Assembly (NCBI RefSeq): GCF_009741265.1
Contig: NZ_WOWL01000001.1
Span: 434,001 to 498,000, forward strand
Length of the DNA stretch: 64,000 nt
Direction of reading: 5' to 3'
Source: Pseudarthrobacter sp. GA104
GTDB lineage: Bacteria; Actinomycetota; Actinomycetes; Actinomycetales; Micrococcaceae
Part shown: piece after piece, positions 63,178 to 64,000 of the stretch
Numbering within the stretch: the first letter of the stretch is position 1
Layout: each line of letters opens with the position of its first letter
Program-made: the position numbers and the translations under genes
The notes under the pieces: generated by a model
Told to the model about the DNA's origin: nothing
Database searches by the model: none
What the model saw: the letters and a program-made list of their open reading frames with translations, nothing else

Positions 63178-63966
63178 ATGAGCGAAAGCAGCACCCCGTC
63201 CCCTCCTGCCGCTTTCAGCTATCCCGGCCACGGACCCAATGCGCGCACCGGTGTGGCCATCTGCCACGGCTTCACCGGCAGCCCGCTCAGCCTGCTGCCC
63301 TGGGCTGAGCACCTCGCTTCGCAGGGTTATGCGGTCAGCGTTCCCCTGCTGCCGGGCCACGGAACCGACTGGCGCCAACTGGCAAGGACACGCTGGGGCG
63401 ACTGGTACCGCAGCTTTGAGGCTGCCTACCTGGAGTTGGAAGGACGGACCGACACAACCTTTGTGGCCGGACTCTCGATGGGCGGCGCCATAGCGCTGCT
63501 GACCGCTTCCCGGCACAACGTGGCCGGAGTGTCCGTGGTCAACCCGGGCCTGAGTTTCTACGACCGGCGGGTCCGGGTGATCGGCGTACTGAAGTACTTC
63601 CAGCGGACAACCCTTCCTCTCCAGGAGGAACAGCCGACGGCGGCAGCCACCAATGACGGCGACTATTCACGCACTCCCCTGGCGGCAGTGCACGAGCTGA
63701 AGAGACTTTTTGGTGCGGCGGCGCGGTGCCTGCCCAGGGTGGCTGCCCCGGTCCAAGTGTTCAAGTCGCGCACGGACGCGGTGGTTCCGCCAACCTCGCT
63801 GGCACTGCTCCGAAAAGGCCTGGGCGGAAACCTTGCTGAAGTGGTGGACCTCCACAGCAGCGGACATGTGGCTACGCTGGACGTGGACGCGCCGGAGATC
63901 CATGCGAAATCCAGTGCTTTCTTCCATGCCCTCGCCCGCCAGAAGACCTCATTGGAGACCCCATGA
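63178..63966 (+). CDS. Alpha/beta hydrolase (carboxylesterase/monoacylglycerol lipase type)
   Basis: 262 residues with a full catalytic triad: Ser100 in GLSMGG, Asp200 in SRTDAVVPP and His230 in SSGHVATLD; the oxyanion HGF loop is at 30-32. The N-terminal GHGPNARTGVAICHGFTGS fits the Est30/monoacylglycerol lipase group. Substrate unknown. Its stop overlaps the next start (ATGA), so it probably heads an operon continuing off the window. Confidence 0.88.
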   Translation: MSESSTPSPPAAFSYPGHGPNARTGVAICHGFTGSPLSLLPWAEHLASQGYAVSVPLLPGHGTDWRQLARTRWGDWYRSFEAAYLELEGRTDTTFVAGLSMGGAIALLTASRHNVAGVSVVNPGLSFYDRRVRVIGVLKYFQRTTLPLQEEQPTAAATNDGDYSRTPLAAVHELKRLFGAAARCLPRVAAPVQVFKSRTDAVVPPTSLALLRKGLGGNLAEVVDLHSSGHVATLDVDAPEIHAKSSAFFHALARQKTSLETP

Positions 63967-64000
63967 CCTCCGGCCCGGACCACAGCCCGTTCAGCAGCAG
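63963..64000 (+). CDS. Start of a further gene, truncated by the window edge
   Basis: ATG at 63963 overlaps the hydrolase stop by 4 bp (ATGA) and opens a frame reading MTSGPDHSPFSS to the window end. Only 12 codons are visible, so neither product nor reality can be judged beyond the coupled overlap. Confidence 0.4.
   Translation, partial: MTSGPDHSPFSS

Noticed and set aside
1..64000. CRISPR array, tRNA, rRNA, prophage, transposase or toxin-antitoxin genes
   Set aside because: Looked for on both strands; no array-like repeats, cloverleaf sequence, integrase, transposase or small toxin pair was found.

Overview
The window is about 64 kb of GC-rich, densely coding bacterial chromosome. The organism is very probably an Arthrobacter/Pseudarthrobacter-type member of the Micrococcaceae (Actinobacteria). 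The signs are very high third-position GC, frequent GTG and TTG starts, a type I glutamine synthetase/GlnE/GlnA2 cluster, Wag31-type DivIVA, FtsZ without a neighbouring ftsA, a PASTA kinase next to an Rv2175c-like protein, a polyphosphate glucokinase, and a MurE substrate motif that suggests L-Lys rather than meso-DAP peptidoglycan. I see no prophage, insertion sequence, CRISPR array, tRNA or rRNA. It reads as ordinary core genome, and much of the gene order matches what is known from Mycobacterium tuberculosis (dlaT-Rv2216-lipB-lipA-Rv2219-glnA1-glnE-glnA2-panB; lspA-rluD-dnaE1; wag31 to mraZ; idsA2-Rv2175c-pknL-aroG).

Layout. 1-12 kb: lipoyl metabolism (3' end of lpdA, a two-lipoyl-domain E2 gene sucB, lipB, lipA), interrupted by an OsmC peroxidase, a tricorn-type protease, a TIGR01777 epimerase and a variant Ser/Thr kinase. 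12-21 kb: small membrane proteins, then nitrogen assimilation (glnA, glnE, glnA2) with GlnR-type operators. 21-31 kb: panB, a small SPOR-type protein, map, ppgK, nrdR with NrdR-box-like sites, hisD, a flavin reductase and dnaE1. 31-52.5 kb: one long leftward run, rluD, lspA, divIVA, yggT, sepF, yggS, pgeF, ftsZ, ftsQ, murC, murG, ftsW, murD, mraY, murF, murE, ftsI, ftsL, rsmH, mraZ (the division and cell-wall, dcw, cluster), headed by an MraZ operator with three GTGG repeats at 10-bp spacing. 52.8-64 kb: a DUF3040 protein, dinB, a lipoprotein, a polyprenyl synthetase, an Rv2175c-like DNA-binding protein, a LysM/transglycosylase protein, a PASTA kinase, class II DAHP synthase, an acyltransferase, an alpha/beta hydrolase, and the first codons of one more gene.

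How the genes work together. The lipB/lipA genes make the cofactor used by the E2 subunit, which lpdA re-oxidises; OsmC could draw on the same dithiol. GlnE adenylylates GlnA but probably not GlnA2. The dcw block makes the lipid II precursors and the septal machine, and the kinase cluster probably senses and tunes the same wall.

The most general new observation is a recurring promoter layout: a TANNNT hexamer ending 6-7 nt before the start codon in 13 places, which predicts leaderless mRNAs and helps fix start codons. I found no convincing undescribed multi-gene system. The best leads are regulatory: twin CCACANTGTGG palindromes over the RDD-gene promoter, the NrdR-like pair, and several unassigned inverted repeats.
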